A stretch of 25,190 nt of DNA from the NCBI GenBank assembly GCA_946621875.1, contig CAMOOX010000016.1, positions 1 to 25,190 on the forward strand. Direction: 5' to 3'. The number at the start of each line of letters is the position of its first letter. The first letter of the stretch is position 1. Shown piece by piece: positions 16,520-24,419 of this stretch. A model generated the notes under the pieces. That model was not told the DNA's origin. It saw nothing but the letters and a program-made list of their open reading frames with translations, and did not search any database. This DNA is from UBA1738 sp003453455. GTDB lineage: Bacteria > Bacillota > Clostridia > UBA1381. Both the position numbers and the translations under genes were made by a program.

Positions 16520-16795
16520 ATGTCATTAGAAGCATTGGGTATGATTGAAACGAGAGGTCTTACAGCAGCCGTTGAGGCGGCTGATGCAATGGTCAAAGCA
16601 GCAGAGGTTACCCTAATCGGAACAGAGAAAATCGGTTCAGGATTGGTAAGCGTAATGGTAAGAGGCGATGTAGGAGCAGTAAAAGCAGCTGTTGAGGCAG
16701 GAAATGCGTCCGCATCAAGACTTGGCGAAATTATAGCTACACATGTAATTCCAAGACCGCATGCAGATGTTGAAAAAATTCTGCCTAAGTTTTAA
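16520..16795 (+). CDS. BMC-H hexameric shell protein, copy 1 (PduA/PduJ-like)
   Basis: A 91-residue canonical BMC-domain protein that forms the hexagonal tiles of the compartment facets. It opens ALGMIETRGL, carries the pore loop KIGSG at 37-41 (as in PduA-type pores for small polar metabolites such as diols) and has VRGDVGAVKAAVEAG as the second helix. RPHADVEKILP closes it. The ribosome site is GAGGAGGA, about ten bases before ATG 16520. A 79-base AT-rich gap separates it from the dehydrogenase; I see no clear promoter in it. It is nearly identical to the next gene. Confidence 0.96.
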   Translation: MSLEALGMIETRGLTAAVEAADAMVKAAEVTLIGTEKIGSGLVSVMVRGDVGAVKAAVEAGNASASRLGEIIATHVIPRPHADVEKILPKF

Positions 16796-16810
16796 TTGAG
16801 GTAATATGGT

Positions 16811-17176
16811 ATGGCAACAGCAAAAAAGAGCACTGCGCAAAATGCGGGTACAAAAAAAGAGGATATAGGAAAGAATACCGTTAAGGAGGAGAAAAAAATG
16901 TCATTAGAAGCATTAGGAATGATTGAAACAAGAGGTCTTGTTGCAGCAATAGAGGCAGCAGACGCTATGTTAAAAGCAGCAAAGGTTGAACTTGTAGGAA
17001 CAGAAAAAATCGGTTCAGGATTGGTAAGTGTAATGGTAAGAGGAGATGTAGGAGCAGTAAAGGCAGCTGTTGAGGCAGGAAATGCATCCGCATCAAGACT
17101 TGGCGAAATTATAGCTACACATGTAATTCCAAGACCTCATGGTGATGTTGAAAAAATACTTCCTACACTAAAATAA
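16811..17176 (+). CDS. BMC-H hexameric shell protein, copy 2, with optional 29-residue N-terminal extension
   Basis: The frame gives 121 residues from ATG 16811 or 92 from ATG 16898. The 92-residue core is a canonical BMC-H protein with pore KIGSG, differing from copy 1 at 7 of the first 89 residues and at the last few. The extension (ATAKKSTAQNAGTKKEDIGK onward) is Lys-rich, polar and probably disordered. ATG 16811 has a GAGGT at 16797-16801; ATG 16898 has a near-perfect AAGGAGGA at 16883-16890. Both starts are plausible, the shorter one the stronger. This recalls the PduB/PduB' double start of Pdu compartments, although that gene is of another shell class. The extension might anchor cargo or neighbouring factors (inference). 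Confidence 0.93.
   Translation: MATAKKSTAQNAGTKKEDIGKNTVKEEKKMSLEALGMIETRGLVAAIEAADAMLKAAKVELVGTEKIGSGLVSVMVRGDVGAVKAAVEAGNASASRLGEIIATHVIPRPHGDVEKILPTLK
16883..16900 (+). promoter_or_regulatory. Strong internal ribosome site for the short form of BMC-H copy 2
   Basis: AAGGAGGA at 16883-16890 is seven bases before ATG 16898, inside the coding frame that begins at 16811. Translation from here gives a protein collinear with BMC-H copy 1. The site itself encodes part of the extension (VKEEKK) when read from the upstream start. Confidence 0.8.
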
Positions 17177-17208
17177 TTTTGCATTAATGCATTAAAAGGA
17201 ATGGTAGT

Positions 17209-17478
17209 ATGATTATAGGAAAAGTTACTGGAAGCATAGTATCAACAAGAAAAGAAGAAAAACTAATCGGAAGTAAATTTATGGTTGTTGAGCTCTTAAA
17301 TAAAAACAGGGACAGTAAAGAAAGTATTGTTGCTGTGGATAATATAGGAGCCGGTATAGGCGAATTTGTCCTTGTTGCGACAGGAAGTGCGGCAAGAAGG
17401 ATTTCAGGCGCTGAAAATTCGCCTGTTGATGCCGCAATTGTGGGCATTATAGATTCCGGAGAAGAATTGGAGAACTGA
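17209..17478 (+). CDS. BMC-P pentameric vertex protein (EutN/PduN/CcmL family)
   Basis: An 89-residue shell protein of normal length for the EutN/CcmL family, which forms pentamers that close the corners of the polyhedron. Family features: IIGKVTGSIVSTRKEEKLIG at the start, FMVVELL, VAVDNIGAGIGEFVLVATGSAAR in the middle and DAAIVGIID near the end. It is the only BMC-P in the window, so it presumably caps all vertices unless others are encoded elsewhere. It sits 32 bases after BMC-H copy 2 with AAAGGA as ribosome site, and the PduS-like gene begins four bases after its stop. Confidence 0.95.
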   Translation: MIIGKVTGSIVSTRKEEKLIGSKFMVVELLNKNRDSKESIVAVDNIGAGIGEFVLVATGSAARRISGAENSPVDAAIVGIIDSGEELEN

Positions 17479-17482
17479 TTTT

Positions 17483-18811
17483 ATGCAATTGTCGGAAATA
17501 AAGGATATACTGCAAAAATGCGGAGTTGCAGGTGCAGGTGGCGCCGGATTCCCGTCATATGCCAAATTAAATGAAAAGGCTGATACGATTATCCTTAACT
17601 GTGCTGAATGTGAACCGCTTTTTAAGGTTCATAGACAGCTTTTGGAGCGTTATGCACAGGAAATTGTCAGTACATTGAATTTATTGACCGATGTTATAGG
17701 CGCGCAGCAGTTTATTGTTGCAGTAAAAGGTTCATATAAAGGAGCTGTCGAAAAAGTTCAGTCGGTACTCCGTGAATATGAAAAGGGCAAAATTAAATTA
17801 CTTAGGGAAATGTATCCTGCCGGTGATGAGATTATTACAATATATGAATGTACCGGCAGGGTAGTTCCGCCGGGGAGTATCCCGATTGAAGCAGGCTGTA
17901 TCGTGTATAATGTTGAAACGGTACTGAATATGTATTACGCAATAAATTACGGACAGCCTGTAACTCATAAATTTGTAACTGTGGCAGGCGAGGTTAAGAC
18001 TCCTAAAACGATGAGGGTGCCGATAGGTACTGAATTTTCTTATCTTGTATCGCTTTGCGGCGGAGCAACTTGTAATGATTTTGAGTATCTTAGCGGAGGC
18101 CCTATGATGGGACGATTGGCAAGCCCTCAAGATACAGTTACAAAGACTACAAATGGCATACTTGTTATGCCGAAAGACCATTACATAATCAGAAAAAGAA
18201 AGCAAAATTCTAAAATCAGCGTTCAAAGGGCTATGAGTATTTGCTGTCAGTGCAGGTCGTGTACTGAACTTTGTTCAAGACATATTTTGGGATATCCGAT
18301 AAACCCGAGCGCATTTATGCGATGCGTTTCAGGCAGAGTGAATGATGTCCCGGCTGTTCTAAATACCAATTACTGCTCGCAATGTGGATTATGTGAATTA
18401 TATTCCTGTCCGCAGGGATTAAGTCCGAGAACGCTTATAGGAATTGCTAAGTCAGAACTCAAAAAAAGCGGAATAAAACCAGAAAAACTCGGCGTTTGGG
18501 ATAATGTGAACCCTGAAAGAGAGTATAGACTTATCCCTATGAAAAGATTGATTGAGAAACTTGGTCTTTCAAAATATAATATATCCGCACCGCTTGCTGA
18601 TGATGAGGTGAAACCTGATAAAGTTAATATTTTAACAAATCAGCATATAGGAAAACCGGCGACGCCTTTTGTAAATGCCGGTCAAAATGTTAAAGCAGGG
18701 GAGATTATTGCTGCTTATGATGAGAACGCTTTGTCTATACCTGTACACAGTTCTGTGTGTGGAGTTGTGAAATCAGTCACTGATAAGGTGATAACAATTT
18801 TACCGGATTGA
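17483..18811 (+). CDS. pduS: PduS-like RnfC-family Fe-S flavoprotein
   Basis: A 442-residue RnfC-like protein. The N-terminus has the Gly-rich GVAGAGGAGFPSYAKL loop that binds flavin/NADH. In the middle are two [4Fe-4S] motifs: C-x2-C-x2-C-x3-C in ICCQCRSCTELC and C-x2-C-x2-C-x4-C in YCSQCGLCELYSC. The C-terminus (HSSVCGVVKSVTDKVITILP) is the sandwich-hybrid fold of RnfC. In Pdu compartments PduS is a cobalamin reductase; no cobalamin enzyme is present here, so a role in NADH/NAD or electron exchange across the shell with the adjacent PduT-like protein is more likely (inference). Confidence 0.92.
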   Translation: MQLSEIKDILQKCGVAGAGGAGFPSYAKLNEKADTIILNCAECEPLFKVHRQLLERYAQEIVSTLNLLTDVIGAQQFIVAVKGSYKGAVEKVQSVLREYEKGKIKLLREMYPAGDEIITIYECTGRVVPPGSIPIEAGCIVYNVETVLNMYYAINYGQPVTHKFVTVAGEVKTPKTMRVPIGTEFSYLVSLCGGATCNDFEYLSGGPMMGRLASPQDTVTKTTNGILVMPKDHYIIRKRKQNSKISVQRAMSICCQCRSCTELCSRHILGYPINPSAFMRCVSGRVNDVPAVLNTNYCSQCGLCELYSCPQGLSPRTLIGIAKSELKKSGIKPEKLGVWDNVNPEREYRLIPMKRLIEKLGLSKYNISAPLADDEVKPDKVNILTNQHIGKPATPFVNAGQNVKAGEIIAAYDENALSIPVHSSVCGVVKSVTDKVITILPD

Positions 18812-18844
18812 GTGTAAAAGTCATTTGCAGAAAGGATGTTAAAA

Positions 18845-19393
18845 ATGGCAAAAGCAATAGGAATGATTGAATATACCTCAATAGCTGTCGGTATTCAGGC
18901 TGCGGATTTAATGGTTAAGACTTCGGAAGTTGAGTTATTAGAGGCACAAACTGTTTGTCCGGGTAAATATATAGCGCTCATTTCAGGCAGTCTAAGTGCC
19001 GTTAAGGCGGCAGTTGAGGCATCAAAACAGAAATTTTCCGAAAATCTTATAGACAGCTTTGTACTCGGAAATCCGCACACGGATATTTTTCCCGCCATCT
19101 ATGGTGCAACAGACCCGGGTGATGTTGAGGCGTTGGGGGTTTTGGAGACATTTTCAGCAGCATCTATTATAGTTGCAGCTGATGTTGCAGCAAAAACGGC
19201 AGTAGTTAAGCTCATAGAGCTGAGGATTGCAAAGGGTATGTGCGGTAAATCATATATGTTAATTACAGGCGAGGTTGCGGCAGTTGAGGCAGCAATCGAA
19301 AAGGCAAAACTATCGTTAAAGGACGAGGGGCTTGTTATAGGAAGTTCCGTTATTGCCCGTCCTGATACTAAAATTTGGAAAACAATCTTGTAA
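18845..19393 (+). CDS. pduT: PduT-like BMC-T shell protein with Fe-S pore Cys
   Basis: A 182-residue protein with two fused BMC domains (AIGMIEYTS... and ALGVLETFS...), forming trimers that look like hexamers. The segment TVCPGKYI places Cys at residue 38, as in PduT, where three such Cys hold a [4Fe-4S] cluster at the trimer pore. That conserved Cys and the adjacent PduS-like gene make the PduT assignment firm. ATG 18845 was chosen because GGA at 18834-18836 is eight bases upstream; an in-frame ATG 18836 overlaps that site. The cluster could let electrons pass between lumen and cytosol. Confidence 0.93.
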   Translation: MAKAIGMIEYTSIAVGIQAADLMVKTSEVELLEAQTVCPGKYIALISGSLSAVKAAVEASKQKFSENLIDSFVLGNPHTDIFPAIYGATDPGDVEALGVLETFSAASIIVAADVAAKTAVVKLIELRIAKGMCGKSYMLITGEVAAVEAAIEKAKLSLKDEGLVIGSSVIARPDTKIWKTIL

Positions 19394-19438
19394 TTTACAA
19401 GTTTAAATAATTCTTAAAAAGGGTTGGAGTGTTTTCGT

Positions 19439-20842
19439 ATGGAAGAAAAATATATAAGCGAAATAGTTGCAAGTGTTATAAAATCTATGGGGTCAGAGGC
19501 ATCTTCTGTTGTGAAAAAGACTAATCAGCTTGGAGTTTTTGACACGATGACAGAGGCGCTTTCTGCGGTTAATAAAGCATATTACGAATTCAAGAATTAT
19601 AGCGTAGAACAAAGAGAGCAGATGATTTCAAAAATCAGAGAGCTTACGCTAAATGAAGCGGAAAATCTTGCAAAGCTCGGCGTGTCTGAAACAGGTATGG
19701 GGCGAGTTGAAGATAAAATTATAAAGCATCAGCTTGTAGCAAATAAAACGCCGGGAACTGAGGATTTAAAGCCCTCTGTTTGGACAGGCGATAATGGACT
19801 TACACTTGTTGAAATGGCGCCATACGGTGTTATTGGAAGCATTACTCCGTCTACAAATCCGTCTGAGACGGTTATTTGTAATTCTATCGGTATGATAGCC
19901 GGCGGAAATGGTGTTGTCTTTAATCCGCATCCTGGTGCAAAGGAAACGGCAAACTATGCAGTTGACCTTGTGAACAGAGCCATTTTGGAGGCAGGCGGCC
20001 CTGAAAATTTAGTGGTATCGGTAAAAAATCCAACCAAGGAATCATCTGATGAAATGATGAATTCACCAATAGTCAGGATGCTTGTTGCAACAGGCGGGCC
20101 GGGTGTTGTTCATGCACTCTTGTCATCAGGTAAAAAGGCGATCGGTGCAGGCGCAGGAAATCCGCCTGTTATTGTCGATGATACAGCTGATGTGGAAAAG
20201 GCAGCAAAGGATATAGTAAATGGAGCAAGCTTTGATAATAATCTTCCGTGTATTGCAGAGAAGGAGTGCTTTGTGTTCAGAAATGTTGCGGATAGACTTA
20301 TTTCGGCAATGCGCTCAAACGGTGCATATTTAATTTCCGGCAGTGATATTGACAAATTGAAAGATGTGTGCCTTATAAATAAAGACGGTAAATATGTAAT
20401 AAATAAAAAATGGGTAGGGAAAGATGCATATAAGTTTTTAAATGCAATCGGCATTGAGGCTGATAAAAATGTGCGTCTTGTAATCTGTGAAACAGATGCT
20501 GACCACCCATTTGTTCAGACCGAAATGATGATGCCTGTGCTTGCTATTGTCAGAGTTGATTCTATTGACGAAGCGATAAAGCTTGCCGTTTTAGCGGAGC
20601 ACGGATGCAGACATTCTGCACATATTCATTCTAAAAATGTGGATAATTTGACACGGTTTGCAAAAGCCATAGAGACTACAATCTTTGTTAAAAATGCCCC
20701 ATCGTATGCGGGTATAGGTGCAGGCGGAGAAGGATATACGACATTTACGATTGCAGGTCCTACCGGTGAGGGCTTGACGGCAGCACATTCATTTACAAGG
20801 GCAAGAAGATGCGTTCTTGTAGACGGACTGCACATTGTATGA
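19439..20842 (+). CDS. pduP: CoA-acylating propanal dehydrogenase (PduP-like) with encapsulation peptide
   Basis: A 467-residue aldehyde dehydrogenase of the PduP/EutE class, converting propanal, NAD+ and CoA to propionyl-CoA and NADH in the lumen. The catalytic Cys271 sits in SFDNNLPCIAEKE, a PduP/EutE hallmark, and ITPSTNPSE and VATGGPGVV are cofactor-binding segments. The N-terminal EEKYISEIVASVIKSMG is an amphipathic encapsulation helix followed by a linker (SEASSVVKKTNQ), as in Pdu cargo. ATG 19439 lies nine bases after GGAG at 19426-19429; an in-frame TTG 19424 would add five residues but overlaps that site. Confidence 0.95.
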   Translation: MEEKYISEIVASVIKSMGSEASSVVKKTNQLGVFDTMTEALSAVNKAYYEFKNYSVEQREQMISKIRELTLNEAENLAKLGVSETGMGRVEDKIIKHQLVANKTPGTEDLKPSVWTGDNGLTLVEMAPYGVIGSITPSTNPSETVICNSIGMIAGGNGVVFNPHPGAKETANYAVDLVNRAILEAGGPENLVVSVKNPTKESSDEMMNSPIVRMLVATGGPGVVHALLSSGKKAIGAGAGNPPVIVDDTADVEKAAKDIVNGASFDNNLPCIAEKECFVFRNVADRLISAMRSNGAYLISGSDIDKLKDVCLINKDGKYVINKKWVGKDAYKFLNAIGIEADKNVRLVICETDADHPFVQTEMMMPVLAIVRVDSIDEAIKLAVLAEHGCRHSAHIHSKNVDNLTRFAKAIETTIFVKNAPSYAGIGAGGEGYTTFTIAGPTGEGLTAAHSFTRARRCVLVDGLHIV

Positions 20843-20856
20843 TTAGGAGTTAGTTT

Positions 20857-21507
20857 ATGAACGCATTAGGAATGATAGAGGTATATGGTTTCACAACGGC
20901 ACTGTATGCTGCTGATATTATGGTTAAGGCAGCAAATGTGGATCTGATTGCCTTTGACAGAAACCGTCCCGGCTCTGCGGATGTTCCTGCGCCTCTTGTC
21001 ATGATAGTTAAGGTAGAAGGCAGCGCGTCTGATGTAAAAGCTGCGGTTGAGGCAGGCAAGGAATATGCTGAGGATAAGGGAAGATATATCATATCCCACA
21101 TAATAGCACATCCGGATACTGATGCAGAGAAAATGGCATATTTATGCGATATCAATAGAGATAAATATAATAAAAAAATGCCAAAATCAATGAAAAATGT
21201 CAGCTCTTACGGTATTGTTTTTTCAGGTGCTTTGGGGATTTTGGAAGTGGAAGGTTATGTTTGCGCTGTTGAGGCGCTTGATACAATGTTGAAAGCGGCA
21301 AATGTGCGGCTTGTTCATAAGGAGGAACGCCTTGGCGGAAGACTTGTTACGCTGATTGTAACGGGTGAGATATCGGCTGTAAGAGCCTCAATAGAAGCGG
21401 GAAGCGCTAATGCCGGAAAATATAATAGAGTATATGGAAAAGAGGTCATAGCAAGACCTCACAGGGAACTTTTGAAATTCTTTGATTTAGAGTCAATAAA
21501 TAATTAG
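20857..21507 (+). CDS. Tandem-domain BMC-T shell protein
   Basis: A 216-residue protein with two BMC domains: ALGMIEVYGFTTALYAAD (residues 3-20) with its partner helix SASDVKAAVEAGK, and ALGILEVEGYVCAVEALD with EISAVRASIEAG. The domains are joined by a basic linker (NRDKYNKKMPKSMKN). The first domain has an insert with Pro and Asn before VMIVKVEG, so its pore differs from PduT; no Cys equivalent to PduT Cys38 is present. It is longer than PduT and shorter than PduB. Whether it stacks as a double-layer gated trimer cannot be judged from sequence alone. AGGAG precedes ATG 20857, 14 bases after the previous stop. Confidence 0.92.
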   Translation: MNALGMIEVYGFTTALYAADIMVKAANVDLIAFDRNRPGSADVPAPLVMIVKVEGSASDVKAAVEAGKEYAEDKGRYIISHIIAHPDTDAEKMAYLCDINRDKYNKKMPKSMKNVSSYGIVFSGALGILEVEGYVCAVEALDTMLKAANVRLVHKEERLGGRLVTLIVTGEISAVRASIEAGSANAGKYNRVYGKEVIARPHRELLKFFDLESINN

Positions 21508-21521
21508 AGAGAGTATTTGCT

Positions 21522-22160
21522 ATGTATGATATTGAAAAGGTTGAAAAGGCTGTTTCTGCAATTTTAAAAGAATATAAAAGGGATAAAAATGAAGAAATAA
21601 GAATAGGCGTGTCTCAACGGCATGTGCATTTGTCAAGGGAAGATCTCGATATTCTTTTTGGAAAGGGCTACGAACTAACAAAAAAGAAAACGCTTATGGG
21701 TAGGGAATATGCGAGTGAAGAGTTTGTAACATTAGTAGGTCCTTCCCTAAGGTCAATTGAGAAGGTCAGAGTTTTAGGTCCTGTGCGAAAAAATACACAG
21801 GTCGAAATTTCAAGGACAGATACATTTATTTTAAAGGTCAGTCCTCCTGTCAGACCATCCGGTGAAATAGAGGGCTCAGAGCGTCTCGTACTTGTTGGAC
21901 CAAAAGGAAGCGTATATCTGAAACAGGGAGTTATAATTGCAAATAGGCATATACATTTGACGCCTGATTACGCTGCCCGTCACGGAATAAAGGATGGCGA
22001 CTATGTTGATGTAATAGTTGAAGGTATCAAACCTACAAAATTTTTTGATGTTCAGGTCAGGGTAAGGGATGATTTTAATGTTGAGATGCATATCGATACA
22101 GATGATGCAAATTCTGCCGCAATTAAAAACGGAGATTTCGTAAGAATTGTCAGGAATTAA
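21522..22160 (+). CDS. pduL: PduL-type phosphate propanoyltransferase
   Basis: A 212-residue PduL-family enzyme that swaps CoA for phosphate on propionyl-CoA, regenerating CoA in the lumen and giving propionyl-phosphate. The duplicated barrel signature is clear: SQRHVHLS (His34, His36) and ANRHIHLTPDYA provide the Zn-binding His residues, with VLVGPKG and the ending DFVRIV. The first 20 residues (YDIEKVEKAVSAILKEYKR) form an amphipathic helix like other PduL encapsulation peptides. The ribosome site is weak (AGAGAGAG). No propionate kinase follows, so ATP formation from propionyl-phosphate must use an enzyme encoded elsewhere. Confidence 0.95.
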   Translation: MYDIEKVEKAVSAILKEYKRDKNEEIRIGVSQRHVHLSREDLDILFGKGYELTKKKTLMGREYASEEFVTLVGPSLRSIEKVRVLGPVRKNTQVEISRTDTFILKVSPPVRPSGEIEGSERLVLVGPKGSVYLKQGVIIANRHIHLTPDYAARHGIKDGDYVDVIVEGIKPTKFFDVQVRVRDDFNVEMHIDTDDANSAAIKNGDFVRIVRN

Positions 22161-22187
22161 ATACCTTGTATTTTAAGAGGTGATTAG

Positions 22188-22949
22188 ATGTTTGCGCTTG
22201 AAAGGCAAAAAAAGATTATTGACACTTTAAAAAGTGATGGTGCCGTATGGGTAAGTAAGCTAAGCGAGGAATTGGGCGTCACCGAAGAAACTGTGCGCCG
22301 CGATCTTGAAAAGCTTGAAAAGCAGGAACTTTTGTTAAGAACACATGGCGGTGCAATTCCCATTGACGAGGGAAATTATGAAATGTCTCTTGAAAAACGA
22401 AAAAGCCTCAATGCTGACGCTAAAATACGCTTGGCAAAGGAAGCAGCAAATCATATTGCTTCGGGGGATACAATATTTTTAGATGCATCTACCACGACAT
22501 TTTATATTGCCAAAGAATTAAAGGTAATGAAGGATGTAACAATAATTACAAATTCCATAAGAGTTGTAAATGAACTTGCAGGACTGCCGTCTTTAAAGGT
22601 GATAGGTGTTGGTGGCTTTGTAAGTAATAATCAGTCCTTTGTAGGAAGTCAAGCGCAAAGGGCAATTTCTGAGAACTATTTTGCAAATAAAATGTTCTTT
22701 TCAAGCAGAGGTGTAACGATTAACGCAGGCATACTTGAAAGTAATGACTATGAATGTGAAATTAAACAATGTATGCTGAAAAATTCCGAAAAAAAGTACT
22801 ATATTTTTGATAAGTCAAAGATAGGCAGAGTGGGTTTTGCCAAACTTGCACAGCTTGAGGATATAGATTGCTTTATCACCGAGAAGGATATTGACGAAAG
22901 GTATGTAAAAGCACTTCGTGAGCTTGACACAAGATTTATTGAAGTATAG
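22188..22949 (+). CDS. DeoR-family transcriptional regulator
   Basis: A 253-residue DeoR-type regulator. The N-terminal winged helix-turn-helix (VSKLSEELGVTEETVRRDLEKL, about residues 18-39, then LLLRTHGGAIP) is textbook, and the C-terminal sugar-phosphate-sensing domain includes DTIFLDASTTTFY and GGFVSNNQSFVG. Repressors of this type respond to phosphorylated sugars. Lying between the compartment genes and rhaB-rhaA, it probably controls one or all of the three promoters, with rhamnulose-1-phosphate or a related metabolite as the likely signal (inference). AAGAGGTG precedes ATG 22188. No operator could be fixed from sequence. Confidence 0.93.
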   Translation: MFALERQKKIIDTLKSDGAVWVSKLSEELGVTEETVRRDLEKLEKQELLLRTHGGAIPIDEGNYEMSLEKRKSLNADAKIRLAKEAANHIASGDTIFLDASTTTFYIAKELKVMKDVTIITNSIRVVNELAGLPSLKVIGVGGFVSNNQSFVGSQAQRAISENYFANKMFFSSRGVTINAGILESNDYECEIKQCMLKNSEKKYYIFDKSKIGRVGFAKLAQLEDIDCFITEKDIDERYVKALRELDTRFIEV

Positions 22950-22991
22950 GACTATCATAAATTATTGAATAAAACTATACTATAAACCGTA

Positions 22992-23020
22992 TTGACAGTT
23001 TCTGTTTGATAAAATATAAT
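22992..23020 (+). promoter_or_regulatory. Consensus sigma-A promoter for rhaB-rhaA
   Basis: TTGACA at 22992-22997, a 17-base spacer and TATAAT at 23015-23020: both hexamers are perfect. An ACAG-TTT-CTGT inverted repeat at 22995-23005 overlaps the -35 and spacer, a position where a repressor could block it, though it is short. A promoter this strong would need repression or attenuation to be sugar-dependent, and the DeoR gene ends just upstream. Confidence 0.85.
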
Positions 23021-23044
23021 ATAACTTGAAGGAGCGTGTTTGAT

Positions 23045-24418
23045 TTGACATATCATTTAGCCATTGATATAGGTGCATCAAGCGGACGGCATATACTTGG
23101 GCATATGGAAAACGGAAAGCTTTGCCTTGAAGAAGTATATAGATTTGAAAACGGCATAAAAGAAGAAACCGGTGTTCTTACATGGGATATTGACCATATT
23201 GTAGGGGAAGTTATTAAAGGCATCTCAAAATGCAAGGAAATAGGAAAAATTCCGGAAACTGTTGCTATTGATACTTGGGGTGTCGATTATGTGCTCTTAG
23301 ATGAAAATAAAAAAGAAATACTTCCTGCGGTAGCCTATCGCGACAGCAGAACAAAAGATGTTCCCGATGAAATTGAAAGAATAATTAGCGGTGAGGAACT
23401 CTACAAAAGAACAGGTATCCAAAAACAAAACTTTAACACGATTTATCAGCTTTACTGTGATAAGAAAAGCGGAAAACTCGATAGAGCAAAGTATTTTCTG
23501 ATGATGCCCGACTACCTTGGATTTTGCCTTACAGGTATAATCCAAAATGAATATACGAATGCAACTACAACAGGTCTTGTAAATGTAAATACTAAATCTT
23601 GGGATACTGAAATTTTGGATAGACTCGGTATTAAAAAAGAAATATTTGGAGACCTTCATCTTCCGTGTAGTGAGGTTGGCAAGCTAAGCCCGAAAATTGC
23701 GGAAAAGGTCGGATTTGACTGCAAGGTTTTGCACGCTCCGTCACATGATACGGCAAGCGCATTTGTTGCTTGTCCCATAAAAGACGACAGTATGTGTATT
23801 TCATCAGGTACATGGTCGCTTATCGGAACAGAGAATTTGAGCCCCATTACGAGTAAGGAAGCACAAGATGCAAACTTTACAAACGAGGGCGGAATTGAAT
23901 ACCGTTACCGTTTCTTAAAAAATATTATGGGTATGTGGCTGTTTCAGAATGTGCGTAAAAACTTGGATAAAAAGTTTACATATGACGAGATGATGCATCT
24001 TGCTATGGAAAGCGGAGTTTTTGAAGAAATTGATACAAATGCACAGGATTTTGTTGCGCCCGAAAATATGATTACTGCTATCCGTAACAGTATTAAAAAT
24101 GACAATCTTCCGATAGAAGTCGTAATAAATACAATTTATCACTCGCTTGCAAAATCATATAAAAAAGCGGTAGATGAAATGGAAAAAATCAGCGGTAAAA
24201 AAATAAATACTGTAAATATTGTAGGCGGCGGCAGCAAAGATACATACCTTAATAAGCTAACAGCACAATATACAGGTAAATGTGTTATGGCAGGACCTGT
24301 TGAGGCGACTGCAATAGGAAATCTTTTGAGCCAGATTATGTATCGGGATAAAACATTAACTCTTGAAAAAGCAAGAGAGGTTGTAAAGAAATCATTTAAT
24401 ATTTCGGAGGTTATGTAA
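23045..24418 (+). CDS. rhaB: Rhamnulokinase (FGGY carbohydrate kinase)
   Basis: A 457-residue FGGY-family kinase that phosphorylates L-rhamnulose to rhamnulose-1-phosphate with ATP in the cytosol. RhaB features: AIDIGASSGRHILG at the N-terminus, AIDTWGVDYVLLD, SHDTASAFVACP with the catalytic Asp, SSGTWSLIG, and GGGSKDTYLNKLTA near the C-terminus. The start chosen is TTG 23045, ten bases after AGGAG at 23030-23034 and giving MTYHLAIDIG, as expected for the family. An in-frame GTG 23036 lies only one base from the ribosome site. It has its own promoter and is followed by rhaA, whose start is one base after its stop codon. Confidence 0.95.
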   Translation: MTYHLAIDIGASSGRHILGHMENGKLCLEEVYRFENGIKEETGVLTWDIDHIVGEVIKGISKCKEIGKIPETVAIDTWGVDYVLLDENKKEILPAVAYRDSRTKDVPDEIERIISGEELYKRTGIQKQNFNTIYQLYCDKKSGKLDRAKYFLMMPDYLGFCLTGIIQNEYTNATTTGLVNVNTKSWDTEILDRLGIKKEIFGDLHLPCSEVGKLSPKIAEKVGFDCKVLHAPSHDTASAFVACPIKDDSMCISSGTWSLIGTENLSPITSKEAQDANFTNEGGIEYRYRFLKNIMGMWLFQNVRKNLDKKFTYDEMMHLAMESGVFEEIDTNAQDFVAPENMITAIRNSIKNDNLPIEVVINTIYHSLAKSYKKAVDEMEKISGKKINTVNIVGGGSKDTYLNKLTAQYTGKCVMAGPVEATAIGNLLSQIMYRDKTLTLEKAREVVKKSFNISEVM

Positions 24419-24419
24419 T

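Larger units (their letters stand above)
16520..17165 (+). repeat. Tandem duplicated BMC-H coding sequence
   Basis: Copy 1 (from 16520) and copy 2 (from 16898) are offset by 378 bases. By hand alignment the products share 82 of the first 89 residues, with 48 consecutive identical residues (34-81). The DNA of that half (about 16619-16762 and 16997-17140) differs at only a few positions, while the first third has diverged more. This points to recent duplication or gene conversion of the 3' part. Confidence 0.85.

Noticed and set aside
17180..17191. Perfect palindrome TGCATTAATGCA between BMC-H copy 2 and the BMC-P gene.
   Set aside because: A 12-bp palindrome is expected several times by chance in a window this size, it has no loop or T-run for a terminator, and it is not repeated near the promoters.
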